From an uncultured Pelagibacteraceae bacterium (GTDB lineage: Bacteria > Pseudomonadota > Alphaproteobacteria > Pelagibacterales > Pelagibacteraceae), in NCBI GenBank assembly GCA_902569245.1, contig CACFTO010000005.1, positions 18,172-82,171 on the forward strand: a stretch of DNA of 64,000 bases, read 5' to 3'. The notes below the pieces were generated by a model. The model ran no database searches. It was not told the origin of the DNA and saw only the letters and a program-made list of their open reading frames with translations. The translations under genes and the position numbers were made by a program. Below are positions 16,278 to 29,751 of the stretch, one piece after another; position 1 is the first letter of the stretch, and each line of letters begins with the position of its first letter.

Positions 16278-19200
16278 GAAAAGAATTTAGTAAATCTGTT
16301 CTATAGTTTATAGCTTCTTTTATATTCTTTTCCTTAACATGTCCAAAACCTCTGATTTGATCAGGTATTGATGCTATTTTAACTGCTGTTTCATAGTTTG
16401 ATTTATTTATTTTTGTTCCTATGTCAGTAATTGTTTGCTTGTAATCTCTTATTAATTCTCTTTCTTTTTTTCTTTCATTTAAATATCCAAATGGATCAAG
16501 CTTTGTACCTCTTAAAAATTTAAATTTTGAAAGTAATTTGAATACATTAAATAACCATCCACCAAATTTTATTTTTAGTAATTTGCCATCTACTTTGCTT
16601 TTTTTACTAAAGATTGGTGGAGCTAAATAAAAGTTGTAATTAAAGTCACCTTCAAAGTTTTTATTTACATCGTCTACGAATTTTTTATTTGTCATTAATC
16701 GCGATACTTCATACTCATCTTTGTATGCCATTAATTTGAAGTAATTTTTTAAGACTGCAGTTGAGAATTGACTGCCGTTTCCTATATTTTTATCTATCTT
16801 TCTTGCGTAACTAACAAGTTCTTCAAATTTTTCAGCATATTTTATATTTTGGTAACCTTCTAAAAATTTAAATCTATTCTTATATTTTTCATCAAAACCC
16901 TCTAGTACTTCTGGCTCATCTTTAATTATATCTAAAATCTCATCTTTTAAATTTTCATAATGTCTTCCAAATCTGAATGCATCAATATTATCTTTTACAC
17001 TTGCACCATTTAACTCAATTGCTTTTTCAATTGATAAAGCTGAAATTGGTATTAAGCCTGATTGATATGCTACTCCAACATTAAACATATTTGATAAAAT
17101 TGAATTTCCTAAAATCTTTGATGTAATTTTATTTGAAGATATAAACTTTATATTTTCTTGACCTGCTATGTTAATTAAATTGTCTCTCATTTCATCAAAA
17201 GGTAAGTAAAAATTTTTATCCCTTGTAAAATCTCCAGGCATAACTTCATCTGTATTAACTATTAACTTTGAAATTTTTTTATCTAAGGTTTTTATTATTT
17301 CTAAATCATTTGATACAAGTAAATCAAATCCAAGAAGTAAGTTTGTATCACCGTAAGATAATCTTATTGCCCCTACATCCTCTGGTTTTTCAAAAATTCT
17401 TAAAAAACTTTTAACAGCCCCACCTTTTTGAGCTAACCCAGTCATATCTAAAACCCCTGATCCTTTTCCATCTATTTGAGCAGCGGTTGCAAGCACAGCT
17501 CCAATTGTAACAACTCCTGTACCACCAATTCCAGCAATCATTATTCCAAAAGACTTAGTAATTTCAGGTAATATTGGATCGTCTATCTTTGAATTTATTT
17601 TATTAATTAAATTATCGTCATAATTTTTCTTAAGTCTTATATCTCCCTCAAGACTTACAAAACTAGGACAAAAACCATCAACACATGTGTAATCTTTGTT
17701 ACAAGAAGATTGATCAATTTGTCTTTTTCTTCCATACTCAGTTTCAACAGGTGCAATAGAGACACAATTAGATTGAATTCCACAATCTCCACAACCTTCA
17801 CATAAGTCTTTATTAATAAAAATTTTTTTCTTAGGCTCTTCCAAGATACCTTTTTTTCTTCTCCTTCTTTTCTCGGCTGCACAAGTTTGATCATAAATTA
17901 TTACAGTTGTTCCACTTATTTTGCTCAATTCAATTTGAACATCTATAATATTTTTTCTGTCATAAACTTTAGAATTTCTCGCAAAACCTCCTCTATCACT
18001 ATATTTTTCAATTTCATCTGTGATGATTGCAATTTCTTCGACACCTTCAGCTTCAAGTTGTTTAGACATTTGAGCAACTGTTGGTAATCCATCTAATGCT
18101 TGACCTCCTGTTAAAGCAACAGCGTCATTATACAAAATCTTAAATGTCATTTTAGTTTTTGCCGCAACTGCATGTCTTATAGATAGAATTCCTGAATGGA
18201 TGTAAGTCCCATCTCCCATATTTTGAAAAACATGGTCTGTATTACTAAATACAGACTCGCCAACCCAAGTTGCACCTTCTGATCCCATTTGTGAAAAGCC
18301 TTCATTGTCTCTTTCCATATGTTCAACAAGATAAGCGCAACTGATACCTGTAATTGCTCTACTACCTTCAGGTATTCTAGTTGAGGTATTATGAGGGCAC
18401 CCAGAACAGAAATGTGGGACTCTTTTTAAAGAAATATTTGAATTAGTTTTTTCTTTCAAAGACTTTAATTTTTTTGAAAGATTAGTTACTTCATCTGGTA
18501 GTTTAAGGTAATTAATTATTTCAAAGATCTGTAAACCAATTTCACCTGGATCTAAAGCTCCAAAAGAAACAAATAAATCATTATTATTTTCGTCATTTTT
18601 TCCAACTACTTTTATATTTAAATTTTTATTAAATAATATTTCTTTAACTTGTGTTTCAATGATTGATCTTTTTTCTTCAACAACAATGATTTTTTCCAAA
18701 TTTTCAGAAAATTTTTCAATTACTGTTTCCTCTAATGGCCAAGGCATAGCAATTTTAAGAAATTTAATTCCTACTTGATTAGCAATATCTTCATTTATTC
18801 CAATTTTTTCTAGACCTAATTTTGTATCTAAAAAAGACTTTCCGGTACTAATTATTCCAATTTTTGCCTTTTCAGAGTCGAAAATAATTTTATTCAAATT
18901 ATTTATTTTACAAAATTCTTTTACATATTTTATTTTATGATTGTGTAGCCGATATTCTTTTTCTTGTGCAGTGTCTTTTAGTCTAATGTTTAATCCTTCC
19001 GATGGATATTTTTCACTTGAAATATCTAAAAGGTTTAACCTATTTTCGTCTAAATCAACAGTTGCTCCTGAACTCACATTATCATGAACACACTTTATCC
19101 CTACCCAACATCCACTTTTTCTTGATAATTCTATTCCTATTATTCCATAATCTAGTATTTCTTGAACACCACTTGGATTAAAAAAAGGTATCATCGCATC

Positions 19201-19683
19201 AATCATTGCAAATTCACTTTGATGAGAGGTTGTTGAGGACTCACATATATGATCATCTCCCATTAAAGCAATGACGCCTCCAAACTTTGAGGTCCCTGCC
19301 AGATTTACATGTTTTAATGCATCTCCTGCTCTATCTACTCCTGGCCCTTTACCATACCATATGCCAAAAACACCATCGTATTTATCTTGTTTTCTAAGAT
19401 TGACTTGCTGTGTTCCCCATAAAGAAGTTGCAGCAAGTTCCTCGTTTATTCCTGGTTGAAAATAAATTTTATTTTCATTCAAATATTTTTTATTTTTTAA
19501 AATCTGCTGATCGTAGCCTCCTAGAGGAGATCCTCTATAACCAGAGATATAACATGCAGTATTTAAGTTTTTTTGTTTATCTCGTCTTGCCTGAACAATT
19601 GGAACTCGAACAAGAGCTTGGGCACCAGTTAAAAATCTAGTGCCTTTACTTAATTTATATTTGTCTTCAAGTTTAATTTCCAC
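16264..19683 (-). CDS. Indolepyruvate:ferredoxin oxidoreductase, fused alpha-gamma form
   Basis: An 1139-residue thiamine-diphosphate, iron-sulphur enzyme that oxidatively decarboxylates aryl or branched 2-oxo acids to acyl-CoA. In order: an IorA-type N-terminal domain (GYRGSPLGGYD near residue 48), the FCSGCPHNTSTR Cys motif near 424, the thiamine-binding region with GDGTYIHSG, a ferredoxin-like segment with CEGCGDCGIQSNC near 627 and further Cys in CNKDYTCVDGFC, then the IorB/gamma domain beginning IMIAGIGGTGVVTIG near 715 and a C-terminal domain. Archaea split these into two genes; the long fusion is usual in aerobic proteobacteria. It follows dadA by 14 bases, fitting oxidation of the 2-oxo acids DadA would make. 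The electron acceptor is unknown. Confidence 0.9.
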   Translation of the reverse strand: MEIKLEDKYKLSKGTRFLTGAQALVRVPIVQARRDKQKNLNTACYISGYRGSPLGGYDQQILKNKKYLNENKIYFQPGINEELAATSLWGTQQVNLRKQDKYDGVFGIWYGKGPGVDRAGDALKHVNLAGTSKFGGVIALMGDDHICESSTTSHQSEFAMIDAMIPFFNPSGVQEILDYGIIGIELSRKSGCWVGIKCVHDNVSSGATVDLDENRLNLLDISSEKYPSEGLNIRLKDTAQEKEYRLHNHKIKYVKEFCKINNLNKIIFDSEKAKIGIISTGKSFLDTKLGLEKIGINEDIANQVGIKFLKIAMPWPLEETVIEKFSENLEKIIVVEEKRSIIETQVKEILFNKNLNIKVVGKNDENNNDLFVSFGALDPGEIGLQIFEIINYLKLPDEVTNLSKKLKSLKEKTNSNISLKRVPHFCSGCPHNTSTRIPEGSRAITGISCAYLVEHMERDNEGFSQMGSEGATWVGESVFSNTDHVFQNMGDGTYIHSGILSIRHAVAAKTKMTFKILYNDAVALTGGQALDGLPTVAQMSKQLEAEGVEEIAIITDEIEKYSDRGGFARNSKVYDRKNIIDVQIELSKISGTTVIIYDQTCAAEKRRRRKKGILEEPKKKIFINKDLCEGCGDCGIQSNCVSIAPVETEYGRKRQIDQSSCNKDYTCVDGFCPSFVSLEGDIRLKKNYDDNLINKINSKIDDPILPEITKSFGIMIAGIGGTGVVTIGAVLATAAQIDGKGSGVLDMTGLAQKGGAVKSFLRIFEKPEDVGAIRLSYGDTNLLLGFDLLVSNDLEIIKTLDKKISKLIVNTDEVMPGDFTRDKNFYLPFDEMRDNLINIAGQENIKFISSNKITSKILGNSILSNMFNVGVAYQSGLIPISALSIEKAIELNGASVKDNIDAFRFGRHYENLKDEILDIIKDEPEVLEGFDEKYKNRFKFLEGYQNIKYAEKFEELVSYARKIDKNIGNGSQFSTAVLKNYFKLMAYKDEYEVSRLMTNKKFVDDVNKNFEGDFNYNFYLAPPIFSKKSKVDGKLLKIKFGGWLFNVFKLLSKFKFLRGTKLDPFGYLNERKKERELIRDYKQTITDIGTKINKSNYETAVKIASIPDQIRGFGHVKEKNIKEAINYRTDLLNSFHENT

Positions 19684-19697
19684 ACTATTTAACTTTT

Positions 19698-20939
19698 TTA
19701 AGCAAATCTAACTGAACTGTAAGGCTTTAAATCCATATTAGTATTTTCATTTGCAATCATACCAGATACTATTTTCCCAGAAATTGCACCTAAAGTCCAT
19801 CCTAAATGATGATGACCAAATGAGTAAAAAACATTTTTATAATTTTTTGATGGCCCAATTATTGGTAAAAAATCTGGCAGTGTAGGTCTAAACCCTAACC
19901 ACTCATCTTTATGCTCAGGCAAACCGTCAAGCATATCCTTTGCATTTAAAATTAAGTTTTTGATCCTGGATTTTGATAAAGCATTTTCTAGACCACCAAA
20001 CTCCACAGTGCCGACTACTCTTAAACCTTGATCCATTGGTGACATTCCAAACCCTCTGTTAGAATAAACCACTGGTCTAGAAATTAAATGATCAAAATCT
20101 TTAAAATGAACATGATACCCTCTTTCGGTATCCAGTGGAATATTTTCATGGAGCTTATCAGTAAGTTTTTTTGAAAATGCACCACATGCGATAACCAATT
20201 TATCAAAAACAAATCTCTGGGTTTCTGATCTTAAAACAGGTTTTTCCTCATCAAAATTCAAATCTTGGATATTTAGTTTTAAAAACTTTCCACCTTTTTT
20301 TATAAAATTTTCAAATAGCTTTATTAATATTTTTTTTGGATTTCTTGCATGTCTTGCATAATCATAAAAAACACCACCATGATAAAATGGTTTTAAATTT
20401 GGTTCTAAATCATGTATTTCTTTTTTATTCACAACTTGTTGTTTAACCCCTAGATCGTCTCTAATTTTTATTTCTAATTCTCTACTTTTCAAATTTTTTT
20501 CATTCCATACATATAAAATTCCATTATTTTCAACTAAACCCTCTAAATCTATCTCTTCGAATAGTTCATCATAAGCCAATAGAGATTGATCTAAAATTTG
20601 ATGCATATTTTTTGCGGTATGCATCATTTTATCATTAGTACAATTCATTAAAAATTTTGAAAACCAAGGGAGCATTTTTGGAACATAATTCCATTTAAGT
20701 GCCAAAGGTCCTCTTGAGCTCATAAGCATTGATGGAACATCACTTACAATATCTGGTCTGTTTAAAGGGACTGATGCATAAGGAGAAAAGTGACCTGCAT
20801 TACCATAAGAGGCTGCATTACCAGGTTCATCTCTATCGAACAAAATTACTTGATAGCCTTTTTTTTGAAGAAAAAGAGCATTACATACTCCTTGAATTCC
20901 TGCTCCTATTATACCAATTTTTAATTTTTTTTTTGACAC
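19698..20939 (-). CDS. dadA: D-amino acid dehydrogenase, DadA-type FAD oxidoreductase
   Basis: A 413-residue FAD-dependent oxidoreductase of the DAO family. The N-terminal dinucleotide motif reads KIGIIGAGIQGVCNALFL, ending the second strand with LFDRDEPG. The DadA-like middle motif ERGYHVHF is near residue 282 and the C-terminal FAD region GFRPTLPDFLPIIGPS, then SFGHHHLGWTLGAISG, is well kept. The enzyme oxidises D-amino acids to 2-oxo acids and passes electrons to quinone. It is the first gene of the run leading to the indolepyruvate oxidoreductase. Glycine or other amine oxidases of the same fold are an alternative. Confidence 0.85.
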   Translation of the reverse strand: MSKKKLKIGIIGAGIQGVCNALFLQKKGYQVILFDRDEPGNAASYGNAGHFSPYASVPLNRPDIVSDVPSMLMSSRGPLALKWNYVPKMLPWFSKFLMNCTNDKMMHTAKNMHQILDQSLLAYDELFEEIDLEGLVENNGILYVWNEKNLKSRELEIKIRDDLGVKQQVVNKKEIHDLEPNLKPFYHGGVFYDYARHARNPKKILIKLFENFIKKGGKFLKLNIQDLNFDEEKPVLRSETQRFVFDKLVIACGAFSKKLTDKLHENIPLDTERGYHVHFKDFDHLISRPVVYSNRGFGMSPMDQGLRVVGTVEFGGLENALSKSRIKNLILNAKDMLDGLPEHKDEWLGFRPTLPDFLPIIGPSKNYKNVFYSFGHHHLGWTLGAISGKIVSGMIANENTNMDLKPYSSVRFA

Positions 20940-20994
20940 AAAAAAAAATATAGTTGGTGGGATAAATTAAAATAGATGTTATTTGATCGCGGTT

Positions 20995-21013
20995 GATAAC
21001 TGTTTACGTTATC
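20995..21013 (-). other. Small hairpin after rodA
   Basis: GATAAC (20995-21000), seven-base loop, GTTATC (21008-21013) forms a 6-bp dyad starting directly after the rodA stop codon. There is no T-tract behind it on the minus strand, so it is not a classical terminator; it may mark the 3' end of the long leuA-mre-rodA message. The rest of the 74-base gap up to dadA shows nothing clear. Confidence 0.35.
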
Positions 21014-22144
21014 TTAGTTGCCGATCGGATCTCGACTGTAAATTTTGCAGCTCATTACGATACTTAAACCAAGCATTATTGATAACATTGATGATCCTCC
21101 GTATGACATGATAGGAAGTGGTGCTCCAACGATTGGCAATAAACCAGTTACCATAGCTATATTTACAAAAATATATAAGAATAAACCAGATGCAAAACCA
21201 AAACAGTATAGTTTTGCAAAAAATGATCTACTAGAAAAACCAATCCTAATTATTCTATAAATTAATAAAGCGTATAATAAAATTAGTACCATGGAACCAA
21301 CAAAGCCAAACTCTTCAGAGAAAAGAGTAAAAATAAAGTCAGTGTGTTTTTCAGGTAAGAATTCAAGATAACTTTGTGTACCTTGTAAGAAACCTTTGCC
21401 TAACAATCCTCCTGAACCAATAGCTATTTTGGATTGAATAATTTGATAGCCAGCACCTAAAGGGTCTCTGTCTGGATTAAAAAAAGTTAATATTCTTGAT
21501 TTTTGATATGGTTTTAAAAATGAAATTACAAAAGGTAATGAGACTAACAATATTAATCCCGAATATATAAAATATTTTAAATTAAGTCCTGCTAACCAAA
21601 TAATAGCCAACCCACTTCCTGCTATTAAAATTGCTGTTCCTAAATCAGGTTGAGTTATAACTAAATAGCAAGGTATCAACAAAAGTATAATTGGTTGTAA
21701 TAAATATTTATAACTTTGAATGTCTGAGCTTTGAATACGATGGTAATACCTTGCAAAACAAACTATTATTGCAATTTTCATCAGTTCTGAAGGTTGAAGG
21801 TTCATTATGAAAAAATTTATCCATCGTTTAGACCCTGACGCTGAAATTCCAAAAAAAATTACAAGTAATAAAAGTAAAGTTCCAAGAATGTAAAAAATAT
21901 ATGCCTGTCTATACCAAAACGAAACTCTTACAAATGACAGAACTAAAAACATAGAAAAAAATACTAGAAATCTAGTCAGATGATTTTTAGTATAAAAAGA
22001 AAAGCTCCCACTTTCTGTAGAATAAATTGAAACAACACTGATTGAACCAATTATAGCAACAATTATTATTAAAAAGTAATCAACAGCCTTCAATTTATCA
22101 AAAAATGAATAGCTTGTAGAATTTAGTGACGTTGAAAGTATCAT
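21014..22144 (-). CDS. rodA: Peptidoglycan polymerase RodA (SEDS family)
   Basis: A 376-residue SEDS glycosyltransferase with about ten membrane segments that polymerises lipid II during cell elongation together with PBP2. Hallmarks are GSKRWINFFIMNLQPSELMK (about residues 109-128), QPDLGTAILI, and near the end GLLPIVGAPLPIMSYGGSSML, the SEDS signature. It is the last gene of the mreB-mreC-mreD-mrdA-rodA series and overlaps mrdA by 4 bases. A FtsW assignment is less likely because of the neighbours. Confidence 0.95.
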   Translation of the reverse strand: MILSTSLNSTSYSFFDKLKAVDYFLIIIVAIIGSISVVSIYSTESGSFSFYTKNHLTRFLVFFSMFLVLSFVRVSFWYRQAYIFYILGTLLLLLVIFFGISASGSKRWINFFIMNLQPSELMKIAIIVCFARYYHRIQSSDIQSYKYLLQPIILLLIPCYLVITQPDLGTAILIAGSGLAIIWLAGLNLKYFIYSGLILLVSLPFVISFLKPYQKSRILTFFNPDRDPLGAGYQIIQSKIAIGSGGLLGKGFLQGTQSYLEFLPEKHTDFIFTLFSEEFGFVGSMVLILLYALLIYRIIRIGFSSRSFFAKLYCFGFASGLFLYIFVNIAMVTGLLPIVGAPLPIMSYGGSSMLSIMLGLSIVMSCKIYSRDPIGN

Positions 22145-24087
22145 GCAATATTTTTTAAATCTTTTCTAATTTTTTCTCTTAATTCATGCCTATCTAAGAT
22201 TTTTTTTATTAATTTATTTGCTAGTGGGGCGGCTGCTTTACTACCCGAGCCTCCATGCTCTATTAAAACACTTAGGGAATATCTTGGTTTATCATAAGGC
22301 GCAAATGCGATAAATAAAGCATGATCTCTACTTTTATATTCTATCTCATCAAGGTCTAAATCAAGCTCTCTATCTTGGTCAGTAATTCTTTTAACTTGAG
22401 AAGTCCCAGTTTTTCCAGCAAACTTGTATTTATCTTCTTTGTGTCTAGATCTGAAGGAAGTTCCAAATTGTTCATTGGTTGACCCATACATTGCATCCAG
22501 AACTAACTTTAGATTATTTGGATTTCTGTAAAGTCTTTCATAATATTTAAATTCGCGATCTTTTAAAATATTTTGACTTACTGATTTATTTTTTTCACTT
22601 TCAATTTTTGATTTAATACTATCTAAATCTATTTCTTTATCATAAATTAAATTTGGCTTGATCTTGTAGCCACCATTAGCCAATTGCGCTGTCATCAAAC
22701 ATAATTGAAGTGGAGTGGTCTGAATGTAACCCTGTCCAATTCCAGTAATTACAGTTTCGCCAAGATACCAAGACTGTTCTAAAACTTGTTTTTTCCATTT
22801 AGTTGAGGGAACAATTCCTTTTTTCTCTTCTGAAAAAAAATCTTCTAAAACTTTTGAACCTAGGCCATATCTTTTTGCAATTAATGAGAGCTTATCGACA
22901 CCTAAAAGCCTTGCGACCTCGTAAAAATAAATATCACATGACTGTTTAATGGCATTTCTCATACTCATTAATCCATGACCATTTTTTTTCCAACAGTGAT
23001 ATCTTTCTCCATACAATTCATATGGATGATCATGCCCTTTACAGTTTACTTTAAACTTTGTGTCTATTATTCCATATTCTAGTGCAGCAAGTGCAACCAA
23101 GGGTTTTATAGTTGATCCTGGAGAATATAATCCAGCTAATGATTTATTTAATAAAGGTCTTAACTTATTATTTTTAATTTCATTCCAATCTTTAGTACTT
23201 ATTCCATGAGTAAACTTATTTGGATCGTAGGTAGGGGACGATGCCATGGTAATTACTTCACCTGTGTATATATCCATAACACATATTGAACCTGCTTGAT
23301 TTTTTAATAACTCTTGAGCCAATTGCTGGATTTCCAAGTCTATGGTCGCTCTTAAATTTTCACCTTGAGTTTCTTTGTTATAACTAATTTCACTTATTTT
23401 TTTTCCTGATGCATTTACTTCATATCTTTTAGTTCCATGATTACCAATTAAGTCAGTATCTTTTGAATTTTCAATACCAATTTTTCCAACTTTTAAACCT
23501 GGTACAAAGTTTTCCTCTATTTTTTTTTTATTTTGAATATCTTGAGTTGTTGCATCACCAACATATCCAACAACATGTACTAAATCATTGGAATAAGGGT
23601 AATATCTTGAAGTAGCCAAAACTGGCTTCGCTCCATCCAATTCATGCAAGTACAAATTTAATTTAGAAAATTCGTTCCATGATAAATTTTCAGAAATTAT
23701 TAAAGTATCCCACGGCTTAGATTTTTCTTTATTCTCATATATTTTTTTTATTTCATCTTCTTTAAGACTTATAATATTTTTAAGTTTAAAAATTGAATTA
23801 TTAAAATTAGAAACTTCTTCAAGAGATAAATGAACTTGATAAACTCTTTGATTGTCAGCAATAATATTATTAAAAAAATCAGTTATTATTCCTCTTTGAG
23901 GTGGGGTTTTCCATTCTCTAATTCTATTTTTATCAGATAAAACCTCATATTTTTGCTTTTCAGAAATTTGAAGATTATATAATCTTGAAGTGACAATCCC
24001 AAGTAATCCAATCTTTGCGGCAACTAAAACAAAAAGTCTTCTACTTATAATTTTATTTTTATTTAAATTACCTATTTTTTTTATCAT
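22141..24087 (-). CDS. mrdA: Penicillin-binding protein 2, elongasome transpeptidase
   Basis: A 648-residue class B penicillin-binding protein that cross-links peptidoglycan in the elongasome. One N-terminal membrane anchor (about residues 18-38) precedes the pedestal domain (WKTPPQRGIITD). The transpeptidase domain has the catalytic Ser at about 325 in YSPGSTIKPL (SxxK), the SxD motif as SCDIYFYEVA, and the KTG motif at about 559 in FAGKTGTSQ. It overlaps mreD by 20 bases and rodA by 4, as expected of the shape operon. Confidence 0.95.
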   Translation of the reverse strand: MIKKIGNLNKNKIISRRLFVLVAAKIGLLGIVTSRLYNLQISEKQKYEVLSDKNRIREWKTPPQRGIITDFFNNIIADNQRVYQVHLSLEEVSNFNNSIFKLKNIISLKEDEIKKIYENKEKSKPWDTLIISENLSWNEFSKLNLYLHELDGAKPVLATSRYYPYSNDLVHVVGYVGDATTQDIQNKKKIEENFVPGLKVGKIGIENSKDTDLIGNHGTKRYEVNASGKKISEISYNKETQGENLRATIDLEIQQLAQELLKNQAGSICVMDIYTGEVITMASSPTYDPNKFTHGISTKDWNEIKNNKLRPLLNKSLAGLYSPGSTIKPLVALAALEYGIIDTKFKVNCKGHDHPYELYGERYHCWKKNGHGLMSMRNAIKQSCDIYFYEVARLLGVDKLSLIAKRYGLGSKVLEDFFSEEKKGIVPSTKWKKQVLEQSWYLGETVITGIGQGYIQTTPLQLCLMTAQLANGGYKIKPNLIYDKEIDLDSIKSKIESEKNKSVSQNILKDREFKYYERLYRNPNNLKLVLDAMYGSTNEQFGTSFRSRHKEDKYKFAGKTGTSQVKRITDQDRELDLDLDEIEYKSRDHALFIAFAPYDKPRYSLSVLIEHGGSGSKAAAPLANKLIKKILDRHELREKIRKDLKNIA

Positions 24088-24598
24088 TCTTTTTTACTAG
24101 CACCATATTATCTATCCAAACAAATATTTTGAAAAATATAGGGTAGATTAAAAATGTAACGAATAAACCCAATATTAAACTTTCATAGACAATTGGAATT
24201 TTAAATATTGTCATTAATATAATATAATTTACTGATCCTACAATTAAAATTGCTATGAAAAATGATATCCAATCATAAATTAAATTGTACATGATTGTTC
24301 TATTTCTTATAAATGCTGCAATCACAGATAATAATAAATAATCTAAGGAAGATATTCCAATTGGCAAACTTTGAACTATATCATTTATAATACCTGCAAA
24401 AAAAATTAATCCATAACCTAGATGCTCTGGTTTTTTTAAACTCCAGAAGAATACAATTATGTAGCTAAAGTTTATGATAAAATCATAATTTTTATAAATA
24501 ATATTAATATTTAAACCTAAAATGACGACTAAAAATAAAATTAAAGTGGGTAAACTTGTAATTGTCTTAGAATAAATTCTGTTAGCAAATAAACTCAC
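24068..24598 (-). CDS. mreD: Rod shape-determining protein MreD
   Basis: A 176-residue inner-membrane protein with five or six predicted segments, poorly conserved in sequence but placed exactly between mreC and mrdA. The family features GYGLIFFAGIINDIVQSLPIGISSL (about residues 62-86) are visible: membrane segment then a short turn with Asp and Gly-Ile-Ser. It joins the MreC-RodA-PBP2 complex. It overlaps mreC by 4 bases and mrdA by 20. The short basic tail (VKKNDKKNR) is cytoplasmic. Confidence 0.9.
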   Translation of the reverse strand: MSLFANRIYSKTITSLPTLILFLVVILGLNINIIYKNYDFIINFSYIIVFFWSLKKPEHLGYGLIFFAGIINDIVQSLPIGISSLDYLLLSVIAAFIRNRTIMYNLIYDWISFFIAILIVGSVNYIILMTIFKIPIVYESLILGLFVTFLIYPIFFKIFVWIDNMVLVKKNDKKNR

Positions 24599-25437
24599 TT
24601 TTTAAAATAAACCTTAACAAATTTAATTTGATCGAAATCTGCAAAAAATTTCACATATTTTTTGTTATTTATAATGGTTATTTTGCCTATGGGTATTCCA
24701 GAGGAAATTATGCCATCAGCTCCTGAAGTATAAACAATATAACCCTCCTCGACTTGATCTTTTTCAGGTAGATACTCAATGTCACCATTAAATTTACTTC
24801 CATTCCCTGAAACTATTGCGCTGGTTCCATTAGGTTCAATTATTACTGGTATCTTACTATTAAGATCGTTTATTAATAAAACTCTCGAGGTTAAGTAATT
24901 AACTCCAACTACCTTGCCTATAAAATATGATCCACTTCTCACACCTGAGCCTATTTTTATATCATGTTTGAAACCTTTATTAATCACAATTGACCTTAAA
25001 TATGGACTATTCTGGTCTAGTAAAATTTTAGTTAAATGGTAATTATCTGAAAAGAGGTTTTTTTCTTCAATCAATGCATTAAGCCTTAAATTTTCTTCTT
25101 TTAAAAATTGATTTTCAAGTTTTAACTCTTCAATATTTAAATCAATAATCTTAAGTTGTTTATTTTCTTCATATATTTTTAAAAGGTCACTAACACCGTA
25201 ATAAGCATTTTTTAAAGATAAAAATGGTAATGATATAACATATGAAGTTTTAAAAACAGCATCTTTGGCTACTGACCTAAACTGATTAATAGGTCCTGTT
25301 TTAAAATATTCTAATGATAGAACAATTATGGATACTACAATCAAAGTTAAAAGTGAAAATTTTTGTCTATTGCCTTTTTTTAAAAAAATAGAACGAGCAG
25401 ATATGACCAAATCATCTCTGCCCATTTCTCTAGACAT
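24595..25437 (-). CDS. mreC: Rod shape-determining protein MreC
   Basis: A 280-residue bitopic protein that links MreB to the periplasmic peptidoglycan synthases and activates PBP2. A cytoplasmic N-terminus with RSIFLKKGNRQK is followed by one membrane segment (about residues 28-46), a coiled coil (about 85-125, Leu/Glu/Asn-rich) and the beta-barrel domain with SVVINKG-like IVINKGFKHDIKIGSGV and NGTSAIVSG. It starts 5 bases after mreB ends and overlaps mreD by 4 bases. Confidence 0.95.
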   Translation of the reverse strand: MSREMGRDDLVISARSIFLKKGNRQKFSLLTLIVVSIIVLSLEYFKTGPINQFRSVAKDAVFKTSYVISLPFLSLKNAYYGVSDLLKIYEENKQLKIIDLNIEELKLENQFLKEENLRLNALIEEKNLFSDNYHLTKILLDQNSPYLRSIVINKGFKHDIKIGSGVRSGSYFIGKVVGVNYLTSRVLLINDLNSKIPVIIEPNGTSAIVSGNGSKFNGDIEYLPEKDQVEEGYIVYTSGADGIISSGIPIGKITIINNKKYVKFFADFDQIKFVKVYFKK

Positions 25438-25442
25438 TTTGA

Positions 25443-28066
<2,624 letters not shown>

Positions 28067-28120
28067 TTAATTATTATAAGCTCACTTATCATACATGCTC
28101 ACGCTCAGATTGCAAAATAA

Positions 28121-28137
28121 AATGGCTATTTTAGCCA
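28121..28137 (-). terminator. Terminator-like hairpin between ilvC and leuA
   Basis: TGGCTA (28123-28128), three-base loop, TAGCCA (28132-28137) is a perfect 6-bp stem; read on the minus strand it is followed by TTTTATTTT. It sits 19 bases after the ilvC stop. It can end ilvBNC transcripts or let part of them run into leuA. The remaining bases up to the leuA start hold no clear promoter, though they are long enough for one. Confidence 0.65.
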
Positions 28138-28155
28138 AATAAAACAATAATTTAT

Positions 28156-29190
<1,035 letters not shown>

Positions 29191-29202
29191 TTAATTTTTA
29201 TT

Positions 29203-29751
29203 TTATTTAAATATTTCTGATCCTCTTGTCATAGCGACTGCGCCTGTTCTTGAAACACTCACTAAACCAAATTTTTTTAAATTTTTTGACATAGTATCTA
29301 TTTCTCTTCTTAAAGCTGTAATTTGTATAACATTTGATTTATTTGTTTTATCTAATATTACTGGATTAAAATTTTTGCAAGCTTCAAAAGCTTTATTTAA
29401 TTTACCATTGTTTGCAACAAACTTAAATAATGCCATTTCTTTAAAAATAACATTTTTATCTTCTCTTTTAAAATCTGCAACTTTATGGACTGGAACTAAT
29501 TTTTTTAATTGAAGTTTAATCTGATCTACAACTTGAGGGGTACCTGTAGTAACAATTGTTATTCTAGAAATATTTTGTTTCTGATCAACTTCTGCCACTG
29601 CTAATGACTCAATATTGTAACCTCTTCCAGAAAATAATCCAACTACACGGGCTAAAACACCAGCCTCATTATCTACCCATACAACTATAATATGCGTATC
29701 AGGCTTCTGTTTTTTTCCTGCAGAACTATATGCTGATTTTGAGTTTGCCAT
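29203..29751 (-). CDS. ilvN: Acetolactate synthase small (regulatory) subunit
   Basis: A 182-residue regulatory subunit that stimulates the IlvB catalytic subunit and gives valine feedback control. An ACT domain occupies about residues 18-95 (IIVVWVDNEAGVLARVVGLFSGRGYNIESLAV), with the C-terminal ALS_ss domain after. The first 16 residues (NSKSAYSSAGKKQK) are an extra basic, Ser-rich tail. Its start overlaps the ilvB stop by one base, so expression is coupled to the catalytic subunit. Confidence 0.95.
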   Translation of the reverse strand: MANSKSAYSSAGKKQKPDTHIIVVWVDNEAGVLARVVGLFSGRGYNIESLAVAEVDQKQNISRITIVTTGTPQVVDQIKLQLKKLVPVHKVADFKREDKNVIFKEMALFKFVANNGKLNKAFEACKNFNPVILDKTNKSNVIQITALRREIDTMSKNLKKFGLVSVSRTGAVAMTRGSEIFK

